A stretch of 64,000 bases of DNA from CAVZZG01 sp963779685 (GTDB lineage: Bacteria > Actinomycetota > Thermoleophilia > Gaiellales > F1-60-MAGs149). The notes under the pieces are model-generated. The model worked only from the letters and a program-made list of their open reading frames with translations. It was not told the origin of the DNA and made no database searches. Shown here piece by piece: positions 41,611-49,667 of this stretch (its first letter is position 1; every line of letters begins with the position of its first letter). The position numbers and the translations under genes were made by a program. The stretch is from the NCBI GenBank assembly GCA_963779685.1, contig CAVZZG010000001.1:1116001-1180000 (forward strand), written 5' to 3'.

Positions 41611-43391
41611 GACCGGACGAGCTCGACGTGCGGCGTATCGGACAGCAGGCGCTGCGTGTACTCGTTGACGGGACTGCCGAGCACCTGGTCGACGTCACCG
41701 GACTCGACGATCCGCCCGTACTGCATCACGGCAACCCGCTGCGCGATCGAGCGCACCAGCGGCAGGTTGTGCGTGACGAACAGCATCGACAGGCCGAGGT
41801 CCCTCTGGAGCGCCGCCAGGAGGTCGACCACGGCGGCCTGCACCGAGACGTCGAGCGCCGAGGTGACCTCGTCGCAGACGAGGATCTCCGGCCTGCAGAC
41901 CAGGGCCCGTGCGATCGCCACGCGCTGACGCTCGCCGCCGGAGAGCTGGTCGGGGAAGCGGTCGATGTAGGCCTCGGGCAGCGACACGCGCTCGAGCATC
42001 TCGACCACGTTGCGGTCGGCGTCCTTGCCGCCGATGCCGAGCAGCATCAGCGGCCGGCGCACCGACTCGCCGACCGTGCGCCGAGGGTTCAGCGAGCCGT
42101 AAGGGTTCTGGAAGACGTACTGGATGCGGCGCCGCACCTCGCGGGTCCGCGCCCGCGCCGTCGGTGCGAGCGGCTCCCCGTCGAGCAGGATCTCGCCCAC
42201 GCGCTGACTGTGCAGCCCCGAGATGGTCCGGGCCAGCGTCGTCTTGCCGCTACCCGACTCGCCGACGATCGCCAGGCACTCCTGCTTGCCGAGCGAGAGC
42301 TCGATGTCGTGCACCACGCGGTTGGAGCCGTACGAGATGGAAACCTTGTTGACCGCCAGCAGCGGCGTCTCGGCGCCCGCTACCTTCGCCGGGATCTCGG
42401 CGCCGACGGGGATCGGCTTGCCGCGGACGACGTCGATGTGCAGGCACCGCGCGCGGTGACCGTCGCCCACGGTCACGAAGTCGGGCAGCTTCTCGTTGCA
42501 CGCCTCGGTCGCGAGCTCGCAGCGCGGCGCGAACGCACAGCCGCTCGGCCGCGAGCCCGGGGAGGGCGCGCGGCCGGGGATGCCCACCAGCGTCCGTGCT
42601 CCCTCGATGTGGGGGATCGCCGCCAGCAGCCGGCGGGTGTACGGGTGCGCGGCGTCTTCGAACAGCACCTTCGCAGGCCCTTCCTCGATCAGCCGGCCGG
42701 CATACATCACGGCCACGCGGTCGGCCAGGTTCGCGACCACGGCCAGATCGTGCGTGACGTAGACCGCCGCCGCGCCGTGGGCCTTGGTGATCTCGCGGAC
42801 GGTGTCGAGCACGTGCGCCTGCGTGCTCACGTCGAGGCCCGTGGTCGGCTCGTCCAGCACGATCACGGACGGCCGGCAGGCGAACGCCATCGCGATCCCC
42901 ACGCGCTGCTGCTGGCCACCGGACAGCTGATGCGGGTAGCGCTTCAGGAACGCCGGGTCGTCCGGGAGGAGGACCTCCCGCATGGTCTCGGCGATCCGCT
43001 CGCGTCGCGCAACATCTCCGTCGAGGTACTTGTGGGTCTCGAGTACCTCCATCAGCTGGGTGCCGATCCGGAGCGCCGGGTTCAGCGAGGCGGACGGATC
43101 CTGCGGGACGTAGGAGACCTTCACCCCGCGTGCCCGTCGCCGTTGCTCGGCGCTCGCCTCGAGCATGTCGAGGTCGCCGATCATGATCGAGCCACCCGCG
43201 ATCCGCGCGCCGCGCCGGACGTGGCCGAGGATTGCGAGACCCGCCGTGGTCTTGCCCGAGCCGGACTCGCCGACGATGCCGAGCACCTCGCCCTGCTCGA
43301 GCGAGAACGAGATCTGGTCCACGATGTCGTGGCCGCTCGTGGTCACCTCGACGCGGAGGTCGCTAACCTGGAGGGCGATCTGGCCGGCCAT
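41607..43391 (-). CDS. Fused double ATPase of a peptide/opine-type ABC importer (DppD-DppF fusion)
   Basis: 594 residues with two complete ABC domains. First: Walker A GESGSGKTTAG, signature LSGGQQQRVGIAMAF, Walker B VIVLDEPTTGLD, and the C-terminal oligopeptide-transporter tail SGCAFAPRCELATEAC with paired cysteines. Second: Walker A GESGSGKTTLAR, Q-loop FQNPYGSLNPRRT, signature LSGGERQRVAIARAL, Walker B ILVCDEVTSALD. These are normally separate DppD/OppD and DppF/OppF proteins; single-chain fusions are known. The gene is coupled to both permease genes and overlaps the serine hydrolase gene by four bases, placing hydrolase and choline-sulfatase in the transporter operon. Confidence 0.93.
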   Translation of the reverse strand: MAGQIALQVSDLRVEVTTSGHDIVDQISFSLEQGEVLGIVGESGSGKTTAGLAILGHVRRGARIAGGSIMIGDLDMLEASAEQRRRARGVKVSYVPQDPSASLNPALRIGTQLMEVLETHKYLDGDVARRERIAETMREVLLPDDPAFLKRYPHQLSGGQQQRVGIAMAFACRPSVIVLDEPTTGLDVSTQAHVLDTVREITKAHGAAAVYVTHDLAVVANLADRVAVMYAGRLIEEGPAKVLFEDAAHPYTRRLLAAIPHIEGARTLVGIPGRAPSPGSRPSGCAFAPRCELATEACNEKLPDFVTVGDGHRARCLHIDVVRGKPIPVGAEIPAKVAGAETPLLAVNKVSISYGSNRVVHDIELSLGKQECLAIVGESGSGKTTLARTISGLHSQRVGEILLDGEPLAPTARARTREVRRRIQYVFQNPYGSLNPRRTVGESVRRPLMLLGIGGKDADRNVVEMLERVSLPEAYIDRFPDQLSGGERQRVAIARALVCRPEILVCDEVTSALDVSVQAAVVDLLAALQRDLGLSMLFVTHNLPLVRSIAQRVAVMQYGRIVESGDVDQVLGSPVNEYTQRLLSDTPHVELVRS

Positions 43392-44275
43392 CAGCCGTCC
43401 CCGCGGCCCCGCTCGATGCCGCTCGATGCCCGCGCCAGCCCATCGCCCACCAGGCCCGTACCGATGGTCAGCAGGGCGATCGCGATCATCGGGAGCAGGC
43501 TGCCCCATGGCTGCAGCGCGAGCGCGACCGAGTTCTCCTGCACCATCTTGCCCCAGTCCGCGGCGTTCGGATCGTTGGTGAAGCCGAGGTAGGCGATCGC
43601 GGCGATCAGGCTGATCGCGTAGGTCAGGCGGAGCGTGGTCTCGACGACGAGCGTGCCCGTGACGTTCGGCAGGATCTCGCTTCTGAGGATGCGGATCCGG
43701 CTCTCGCCGAGTGCCTCGGCGGAGGCGACGAAGTCGCGCTCGACGATCGAGATCGCCGTGCCGCGCATCACCCGAGCCACGCGTGGCATCGTCGTCACTC
43801 CGACGGTGACGACGATGATCCACGGCTTCGGGCCGACCGTCGCCATGGCGATCAGCGTCAGCATGATCTGCGGGAACGCCAGCAGGATGTCCATCGTCCG
43901 CATCAGGACGTCGTCGAGCTTGTTGCGTGCGTAGGCGGCGGTGAGGCCGACGGCCAGGCCGAGGCCCACGCCGAGGGCGGTCGCGAGCACGGCGATGGTC
44001 ATGATCGAGCGCCCGCCGTAGAGGAACCGGCTCCAGACGTCCTGGCCGAGGCCGTCCGCGCCGAAGCGGAGATCGCCGCCCCGCGTCTCGAAGGGCTTGC
44101 CGGCGAAGTCGTTCGGCCCGAATGGCGCGAGCCGGGGGCCGAAGATCGCGACGCCGACCAGGACACCGACGATGAGCAGGCCGATCCGCGTCCGCCAGAG
44201 CGTCAGGGCCGTCCGGAACAGGCTGGACTTGCGCCGCCGCGCGGCCGGAGCAGCCGCGACCGCGGCCGTACTCAC
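43391..44275 (-). CDS. ABC importer permease, DppC/OppC type
   Basis: 294 residues from GTG 44275. The Ala-rich cytoplasmic N-terminus is followed by the OppC_N helix (TRIGLLIVGVLVGVAIFGPRLAPFGPNDF), FGADGLGQDVWSRFLYGGRSIM, and the permease core with the EAA-like loop DFVASAEALGESRIRILRSEILPNV. About six membrane helices are predicted. Stop and next ATG share one base (TGATG). It pairs with the DppB-type permease encoded upstream. Confidence 0.93.
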   Translation of the reverse strand: MSTAAVAAAPAARRRKSSLFRTALTLWRTRIGLLIVGVLVGVAIFGPRLAPFGPNDFAGKPFETRGGDLRFGADGLGQDVWSRFLYGGRSIMTIAVLATALGVGLGLAVGLTAAYARNKLDDVLMRTMDILLAFPQIMLTLIAMATVGPKPWIIVVTVGVTTMPRVARVMRGTAISIVERDFVASAEALGESRIRILRSEILPNVTGTLVVETTLRLTYAISLIAAIAYLGFTNDPNAADWGKMVQENSVALALQPWGSLLPMIAIALLTIGTGLVGDGLARASSGIERGRGDG

Positions 44276-45294
44276 TGGATCCTCGTCCGCAGTCGCGGCG
44301 TGACGAGGATCGTCGCGATGTCGGCGATCAGGTTCGTGACCACGTAGACGGAGGCGATGATCATGGCGCACGCCTGGGCCGTGGTGAAATCGCGGTTCAG
44401 GACCGCATCGCGCATGGCAATGCCGATCCCCGACCACTGGAACACCGACTCGACGACGATGACGCCACCCGCCAGATAGGCGAGGTTGAGTGCGATCACC
44501 TGGAACGCGGGGCCGAGCGCGTTCGGCAGCGCGTGGCGCCACACCACCTGACGCTCTGGTACGCCCTTCAGCCTCGCCATCTCGATGTACTCGGACTCGA
44601 GCACCTCGACCATCGCGGCGCGCATGATCAGCGAGACGTACGGGACGACCGCGATGACGAGCGTCGCCGCGGGCAGCCACACCTTCGACATGTCCTCGTA
44701 GGGGTCGGCGCCGGGCGGGATGATGGAGACCGCCGGGAGCACCGTGAAGACGGTGGTCGCGAACAGCACGACCAGCAGGAGGCCCACCACGAACTCGGGC
44801 ATCGCCGCCAGGCCGCGCAAGAGGAACGACGAGCTCTCGTCGAAGACGCCGTCCCGTTTCAGCGCCGCCAGCGAGCCGAGCGCGATCCCGAGCGGGATCG
44901 AGATCAACGCGGAGACGGCGACCAGGAACGCGGTGTTGCGGACGCGCGTGGAGAGGTCCTTCCAGATCGGCTGCTCGGTCGTCAGGGACTCCCCGAGATC
45001 GCCTTGCAGGAGGCCGCCGACCCAGGCGGTGTACTGCTTCCACTTCGGCCGGTCGAGCCCGAGCCGCTTATCGATCGCGGCGACGGCGTCCGGCGTCGCC
45101 TCCTTGCCCAGCCGCGCCCGGGCGGGGTCGCCCGGTAGCGCCTGCGTGGCAGCGAAGACGAGCAGCGAGATCACCCACAGCGTCAGGATCCCGAGCGCGA
45201 TGCGGATGAAGATGAATCCGGCGATGCCTCCAGGAGCCCGGATCCGACGGCGTCCGGGGTCCTGGAGGGCTTCCGCTTCGAGCGTGCTCGCCAT
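44272..45294 (-). CDS. ABC importer permease, DppB/OppB type
   Basis: 340 residues. FIFIRIALGILTLWVISLLVFAATQALPGDPAR is the standard DppB start (helix 1 followed by LPGDPA), then LGLDRPKWKQYTAWVGGLLQGDLGESLTTEQPI and the EAA-like loop YIEMARLKGVPERQVVWRHALPNAL. The last gene-overlap is four bases with the DppC-type gene. It begins directly behind the substrate-binding protein gene (stop at 45297), so the five genes from binding protein to choline-sulfatase form one leftward operon. Confidence 0.93.
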   Translation of the reverse strand: MASTLEAEALQDPGRRRIRAPGGIAGFIFIRIALGILTLWVISLLVFAATQALPGDPARARLGKEATPDAVAAIDKRLGLDRPKWKQYTAWVGGLLQGDLGESLTTEQPIWKDLSTRVRNTAFLVAVSALISIPLGIALGSLAALKRDGVFDESSSFLLRGLAAMPEFVVGLLLVVLFATTVFTVLPAVSIIPPGADPYEDMSKVWLPAATLVIAVVPYVSLIMRAAMVEVLESEYIEMARLKGVPERQVVWRHALPNALGPAFQVIALNLAYLAGGVIVVESVFQWSGIGIAMRDAVLNRDFTTAQACAMIIASVYVVTNLIADIATILVTPRLRTRIQ

Positions 45295-45296
45295 TG

Positions 45297-46970
45297 CTAG
45301 ACGAACGAGACCTCGGTGTAGTTCCTGCCGAAGGAGTCGAGGTTGAGGGTGCCGTGGTTCTTCTGGAACCCGGTCACCTTGTTCGAGTACGCGTCGATCA
45401 GGTTGTTGAAGAACGGGATGATGTAGCCGCCGTCGTCGTACTCCTGCTGCTCCATCTGCTGCACGAGCGTGCCGCGCTTGGCGGCATCGGTCTCGGCCAG
45501 CGCCTGCTTGTAGAGATCCATGTAGGTCGACCCGTTGCCCGACTTCGGCGGCCAGTGGGTCTCGTTGTAGACCGCACCCGGAATCGACCCGAGCGCGGCC
45601 TGGTTGAGATAGAGGCGCGTGCCCCAGAAGTCCGGCGAGAACGTCCAGTTCAGGTAGCTGTTGGGCTCGCCGGCCTTGCCCGTGAAGGTTGCGCTGTCGA
45701 GCACCTTGACGTTGACCGTGACGCCCGCGCCCTTGGCCTGCTGGGCGAAGACCTTGCACATGTCGTTCATGCCGGTCGCCCAGGCGGTCGTCTGGAGGTC
45801 GATGCTCATGCCCTCGAGCCCCGCCCCCTTCAGGAGCGACTTGGCCTGCTCGAGGTCCTGGGCTCGCTGGGGCGCGCTGCTCAGGTAGTTCGGGTCGAAC
45901 GGGGCGTACATGTCGTTGCCGATCCGGCCGTGCCCGGCGAGCACCTGGTCGACCATCTGCTGGCGGTCGACGATCAGGCGGAACGCCTTGCGGACGTTGG
46001 GGTCGGTGAACGGCTTCGCCGTGATGTTCATGCACAGCGGCAGCCAGCCGCCGCCCTCGTTCTCGAACAGCACCAGCGAGTCCGCCTTGGCCGTGACGAG
46101 GCCCGTCTGCGCGAAGGGGATGTCCGCGATCACGTCGACCTGGCCCGAGATCAGCGCGTTGATGCGCGCCGTGTCGTCGTCGATGTTCGTGATCGTGATC
46201 TGGTCGAGGTAGGGCATGCCCGTTCGCCAGTAGTTCGCGAACTTGGTGTGGACGGACTGCGACCCCGGCGTGAACGACTGCAGCACGTACGGACCGGTGC
46301 CGACCTGGCCGTTGGCCATCGAGTCGGCCTTGCCCTGCTTCGAGTCGTAACCCACCGGCACGATGCCCGCCGCGTAGGCCGCGAGGGCGTCCGGGATCGT
46401 CGAGTCCGGCGTCAGCAGCCCGATGCGGACGGTGTTGGCGTCGACCTTCGTGATGTTCTTCGGGTCGACGTTCTTGAGGCCACCGGATCCGAACAGCCCG
46501 AGCGTCGTGTCGGTCAGGCGCTGCAGCGAGAAGACCACGTCGTCGGCGCCCATGGTCTTGCCGTTGTGGAACTCGATGCCCTGCTTGAGCTTGACGATGT
46601 AGCCGGTCGTCCCGTCCGGCTCGACCGACTCGGCGAGGCCGTCGGTCGTCAGCTTGTAGTCGCGGTCGTAGACGAGCAGCGTCTCCCAGCCGGCCATCAG
46701 GCGGGCCTGATCGGACTTCACGACGATGCTCTGGCCGTCGATGATGTCCTTCGCGCCGTTGCCGGCGACGCCGAGCCGCAGGTTCCCGCCGGTCTTCGGA
46801 CCTGCCGGTGTGCTGGCTGCGCCGGTCGATGCCGCTGTCGTCGCGCTCGAACTGGATCCGCTCGACCCGCACGCGGCCAGGCCGCCCGCGACGATCGCGG
46901 CGCCGGCTCCGAGCAGCGCGTCTCGCCTTGTGAGGTGGAAGTCGCGTTCCCTCCGCTCCCGTTCGTTCAA
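45297..46970 (-). CDS. ABC importer substrate-binding lipoprotein, family 5 (DppA/OppA type)
   Basis: About 557 residues. Start TTG 46970 is chosen because AGGAGGAG ends two bases before it; an ATG at 46994 is also in frame. The N-terminus has twin arginine (HLTRRDALLGAGAAIVAGGLAACGSSG) with lipobox LAAC, so it is a lipoprotein, possibly Tat-exported, followed by a Ser/Thr/Ala linker. SBP family 5 traits: RLMAGWETLLVYDRDYKLTTDGLAESVEPDG, VKLKQGIEFHNGKTMGADDVVFSLQRL, GTGPYVLQSF and NVRKAFRLIVDRQQMVDQVL. The ligand is unknown; the operon's choline-sulfatase and the nearby carnitine genes suggest a quaternary amine or its ester. Confidence 0.9.
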   Translation of the reverse strand: MNERERRERDFHLTRRDALLGAGAAIVAGGLAACGSSGSSSSATTAASTGAASTPAGPKTGGNLRLGVAGNGAKDIIDGQSIVVKSDQARLMAGWETLLVYDRDYKLTTDGLAESVEPDGTTGYIVKLKQGIEFHNGKTMGADDVVFSLQRLTDTTLGLFGSGGLKNVDPKNITKVDANTVRIGLLTPDSTIPDALAAYAAGIVPVGYDSKQGKADSMANGQVGTGPYVLQSFTPGSQSVHTKFANYWRTGMPYLDQITITNIDDDTARINALISGQVDVIADIPFAQTGLVTAKADSLVLFENEGGGWLPLCMNITAKPFTDPNVRKAFRLIVDRQQMVDQVLAGHGRIGNDMYAPFDPNYLSSAPQRAQDLEQAKSLLKGAGLEGMSIDLQTTAWATGMNDMCKVFAQQAKGAGVTVNVKVLDSATFTGKAGEPNSYLNWTFSPDFWGTRLYLNQAALGSIPGAVYNETHWPPKSGNGSTYMDLYKQALAETDAAKRGTLVQQMEQQEYDDGGYIIPFFNNLIDAYSNKVTGFQKNHGTLNLDSFGRNYTEVSFV

Positions 46971-47100
46971 GGCTCCTCCTCGTCTCCGCCGCATCCACCC
47001 GGATGCGGGCCTGTCGGCACTGCGAGACTACGAGGCAAGGCGTGCGCGGTCAAGAAATGCGGCCCGCGTCTCACATGGTGGATCCCCAGGGAGCGTCGAC

Positions 47101-47115
47101 TCGCACATCGTGCGA
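47101..47115. promoter_or_regulatory. IclR operator copy 1, upstream of ABC importer operon
   Basis: TCGCACATCGTGCGA: 6-bp inverted arms around ATC. An identical 15-mer occurs at 47889-47903. This copy lies 131 bases upstream of the binding-protein start, just beyond the iclR stop codon, in a 150-base intergenic space that otherwise shows only an AT-poor leader and the AGGAGGAG ribosome-binding site. Confidence 0.65.
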
Positions 47116-47120
47116 TCGAC

Positions 47121-47867
47121 CTACTCGGCGGCCAGTCCTGCTGCGACCTCGGCGGCCGCCTCCCGGACGAGCTCGCCGAGCACGCCGAACCGCTCGAGCG
47201 TGACTCGCTGGGCTCCGCCCCAGATATCGATCGACGCGATCGGCCGTGCGTGCAGGTCGAGCACGGGGGCCGCCACACCCCACCACTGCGGGTCGAGCTC
47301 GCCGGCGCAGACGGCATACCCCCTGGCCCGGGTGGCCGCGATCTCGCGGTGGAACGCATCGTGGTCGACGATGGTCGTCGCCGTGAAGGCCGTCAGGTGC
47401 GGCGGCAGCAACTCGTCGACCTCGTCGGGGTCGAGGCCCGAGCAGTACGCCTTGCCCGACGACGTGGCGTGGAGCGGGACGTGCCTGCCGAGCCACGGCT
47501 CCGGCGGCAGGCCGGCGGCGGAGACCATGTTGACGTAGTAGAGACCGGAGCGACGCGCGACCGCGAGGCTCGCCGTGTCGCCCGAGATCGTCGCCAGGCG
47601 CACCAGCACGGGATGCGCGATCCGCAACAGCGTGTCGCGGGCGGCCGTGCTCGACATCTGGGCGAGGACGACTCCGAGCGCGTAGCCCCGCCCGCGGCGC
47701 TCGACCATGCCGGTGTCCTCCAGCGTCGCGAGCAGGCGCCATGCCGTCGCCCGGTTGAGGCCGCAGCGGTCGGCCAGTTCGGCTGCGGACAGCTCGCCCG
47801 GAGCTGCGTCGGCGACTGCGCGCATCAGCGCCGCCGCCCGCTCCACCGCCTGGATCCGCTGAGCCAT
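47121..47867 (-). CDS. IclR-family transcriptional regulator
   Basis: 248 residues from ATG 47867. The N-terminal winged helix spans IQAVERAAALMRAVADAAPGELSAAELADRCGLNRATAWRLLATLEDTGMVERRG, read as adjoining motifs. The effector domain follows, with ARDTLLRIAHPVLVRLA, LHATSSGKAYCSGL and the late GYAVCAGELDPQWWGVAAPVLD. A nine-codon longer start (47894) would cut into the palindrome, so the shorter start is preferred. It sits between the ABC operon and the cysteine hydrolase/Rieske genes, and two copies of the same operator flank it, which suggests autoregulation plus control of the importer. Confidence 0.9.
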   Translation of the reverse strand: MAQRIQAVERAAALMRAVADAAPGELSAAELADRCGLNRATAWRLLATLEDTGMVERRGRGYALGVVLAQMSSTAARDTLLRIAHPVLVRLATISGDTASLAVARRSGLYYVNMVSAAGLPPEPWLGRHVPLHATSSGKAYCSGLDPDEVDELLPPHLTAFTATTIVDHDAFHREIAATRARGYAVCAGELDPQWWGVAAPVLDLHARPIASIDIWGGAQRVTLERFGVLGELVREAAAEVAAGLAAE

Positions 47868-47880
47868 CGCCGGCACGAGC

Positions 47881-47911
47881 ATAGGGCATCGCACATCGTG
47901 CGATGCCCTAT
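47881..47911. promoter_or_regulatory. IclR operator copy 2, perfect 31-bp inverted repeat at the iclR promoter
   Basis: Arms ATAGGGCATCGCAC and GTGCGATGCCCTAT (14 bp, perfect) flank ATC. The core TCGCACATCGTGCGA equals the copy at 47101-47115. On the minus strand, TATGCT at its edge (47883-47878) is a plausible iclR -10 box ten bases before ATG 47867, so bound protein would cover the promoter. Confidence 0.7.
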
Positions 47912-47919
47912 CGGCGGCT

Positions 47920-48483
47920 CTACCCGGCTGTCAGGGCGAAGTCGACATCGCCGGTCGCGACGGTCCCGGCCGTCCGCCCGGGAGCCGTCTGGTAGGTCCA
48001 GTAGAGGTTCGTGTGCGCGATCACCTGGCCCGGCGGCGGCGCGCCCCACGCGCTCTGGTCCTCCGTCGTGTGGGCATCGCTGACGAGGGTCGCGTCGTAT
48101 CCCCGCACCAGCGCGCCGTGGAGCGTCGAGCGAATGCACGCATCGGTCTGCGCCCCGACGACGACGAGCCGCCCGATCCCGAGGCCCGACAGCACGGTCT
48201 CGAGCGTCGTGGCCTCGAAGGCGTCGCCGTAGCTCTTCTCGACCAGCGGCTCGGCCTCGGCCGGCGTCAGTTCGGGGACGATCCGCCAGTCGTCGCTGCC
48301 CCTCGCCAGATGCTCGTCGGAGTGCTGGACCCACACCACGGCGACCCGCTCCTGCCTCGCCCTCTCGACGAGGCTGCCGATGTTCGCGACGACTGCGTCG
48401 CGCTCGTGGGCTTCCGCGACGACGCCGTTCTGCACGTCGACGACGAGGAGTGCGGTGTTCGGCCGCTGCTGGAGCGTGGTCAT
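47920..48483 (-). CDS. Isochorismatase-family cysteine hydrolase
   Basis: 187 residues. Catalytic Asp in TALLVVDVQNGVV, Lys in PLVEKSYGDAF, and nucleophilic Cys in VVVGAQTDACIRSTLHGALVRGYDATLVSDAHTTED. The family includes N-carbamoylsarcosine amidase, which releases sarcosine, and many amidases of unknown substrate. Because it lies between an IclR regulator and a betaine-type Rieske oxygenase, a role in N-methylated amine breakdown is possible but not shown. It starts four bases after the Rieske gene stop in the leftward direction, so the two are likely co-transcribed. Confidence 0.85.
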   Translation of the reverse strand: MTTLQQRPNTALLVVDVQNGVVAEAHERDAVVANIGSLVERARQERVAVVWVQHSDEHLARGSDDWRIVPELTPAEAEPLVEKSYGDAFEATTLETVLSGLGIGRLVVVGAQTDACIRSTLHGALVRGYDATLVSDAHTTEDQSAWGAPPPGQVIAHTNLYWTYQTAPGRTAGTVATGDVDFALTAG

Positions 48484-48487
48484 CGGC

Positions 48488-49579
48488 CTAGTCTGACAGG
48501 CGCTCGTAGACGAGTCGCTGGAACCGCGCGATCAGGCGCTCGCTCTGGTCCATCAGGCGCCCGTTCGGCACGCATCGCGAGTCGAGGCCGGCCTGGACGG
48601 AGGAGATCAGCGAGATGTCCTCGTTGTTGACCTCGTTGTTGAACGCCCGGATCTGGGCGACCGCCTCGTCGCTGACACCTTCGGCGAAGAAGTAGTGCAG
48701 GACGCCGACCATCGCGCCGGGGCCGGTGGGAATCCACGCGGCGACCTGGAGATTCGGCGGTCCCGGCGTGACGTCGATGGACGTGTTCGGGAAGACGAGG
48801 TGGTACTGGGCCTGCTCGATCGCGCCCCTGGGCAGCTCGTCCGAGTCGTGCCGGGCCGGCCCGTACTGGCTGACGACCTCGCCCTCGACCTCGAGCCGGT
48901 AGGCATCGGCCGAGACGTCGATGGCGCGCGAGAACGAGGGGTGCGCGACGGGACAGTGGTAGCACTCGAGGTAGTTCTCGATGGCGTTCTTCCAGTTGCC
49001 CTGGATCCGCCAGTCGTCGGCGCTGCGCAGTCGCAGGCCCGCGAGGTCGACGCCGCTGGCGGCGACCGCGTCGAGCACGCCGCCGAGCGTCTCCGCCAGC
49101 GGGGCGGCACCGGCGTCCGGGTTCACGAACACGAGCGGTCCGGCGACCTCGCAGGCGACGGGCAGCAGCGAGAGGTCCTCGAAGCGGAACGTGGCCTCGT
49201 CCTTCGCCCGGGGCGCCGACTTGAGGCAGCCGTCGAGGCCGTACGTCCACGCGTGGTAGGGGCACTGCAGGGTCTTGCGCGTGCCCCGGCCCTCGGCGAC
49301 GAGATGGGAGCGGTGCCGGCAGACGTTGACGAAGGCGCGCACGTCCGTGCCGTCCCGGACGACGATCACGGGCACGTGGCCGGCCCGCGTCGCGAAGTAG
49401 CTGCCGGACTCGGCGAGCCACTCGGCCGGTCCGGCGTACTGCCAGGATCGCGCGAAGATCCGGTCTCGCTCCAGCTCGTAGACCGCCGGATCCGAGTACC
49501 AGCTCGCCGGGAGGGTGTACCCCTGCGCGAGGAGTTCGCCGACCTCGCCGTCCACGTCGATCGCCATGCGTTGCTCCAT
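48488..49579 (-). CDS. Rieske non-heme iron oxygenase, glycine betaine/carnitine monooxygenase type
   Basis: 363 residues. The Rieske cluster motif C-x-H...C-x2-H is CRHRSHLVAEGRGTRKTLQ followed by CPYHAWTYGLDG. The mononuclear iron site is in GNWKNAIENYLECYHCPVAHPSF (N-x-x-E-x-Y...H...H). Overall text (LPASWYSDPAVYELERDRIFARSWQYAG) is close to the GbcA/CntA group that demethylates glycine betaine to dimethylglycine or cleaves carnitine. A partner reductase (GbcB/CntB) is needed and is not in the window. A TetR-type palindrome sits two bases upstream of the ATG. Substrate assignment is by family and context only. Confidence 0.83.
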   Translation of the reverse strand: MEQRMAIDVDGEVGELLAQGYTLPASWYSDPAVYELERDRIFARSWQYAGPAEWLAESGSYFATRAGHVPVIVVRDGTDVRAFVNVCRHRSHLVAEGRGTRKTLQCPYHAWTYGLDGCLKSAPRAKDEATFRFEDLSLLPVACEVAGPLVFVNPDAGAAPLAETLGGVLDAVAASGVDLAGLRLRSADDWRIQGNWKNAIENYLECYHCPVAHPSFSRAIDVSADAYRLEVEGEVVSQYGPARHDSDELPRGAIEQAQYHLVFPNTSIDVTPGPPNLQVAAWIPTGPGAMVGVLHYFFAEGVSDEAVAQIRAFNNEVNNEDISLISSVQAGLDSRCVPNGRLMDQSERLIARFQRLVYERLSD

Positions 49580-49581
49580 TT

Positions 49582-49602
49582 CTGACTGACCGATCAGTCA
49601 GG
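49582..49602. promoter_or_regulatory. TetR-type palindrome at the Rieske gene start
   Basis: CTGACTG and CAGTCAG (7-bp perfect arms, six-base spacer) at 49582-49601, with internal TGACCGATCA, begin two bases upstream of the ATG. The TGACTGA...TCAGTCA form is common for TetR-family operators. No TetR gene is in the window, so the regulator would be encoded elsewhere. The other 65 bases of the gap show no gene. Confidence 0.6.
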
Positions 49603-49667
49603 ACAAAGTTGAGCAGACGCTCCGGCGCCGGTCAAGTCCGCTGCCGCAACCTGCACTCGAACACCGC

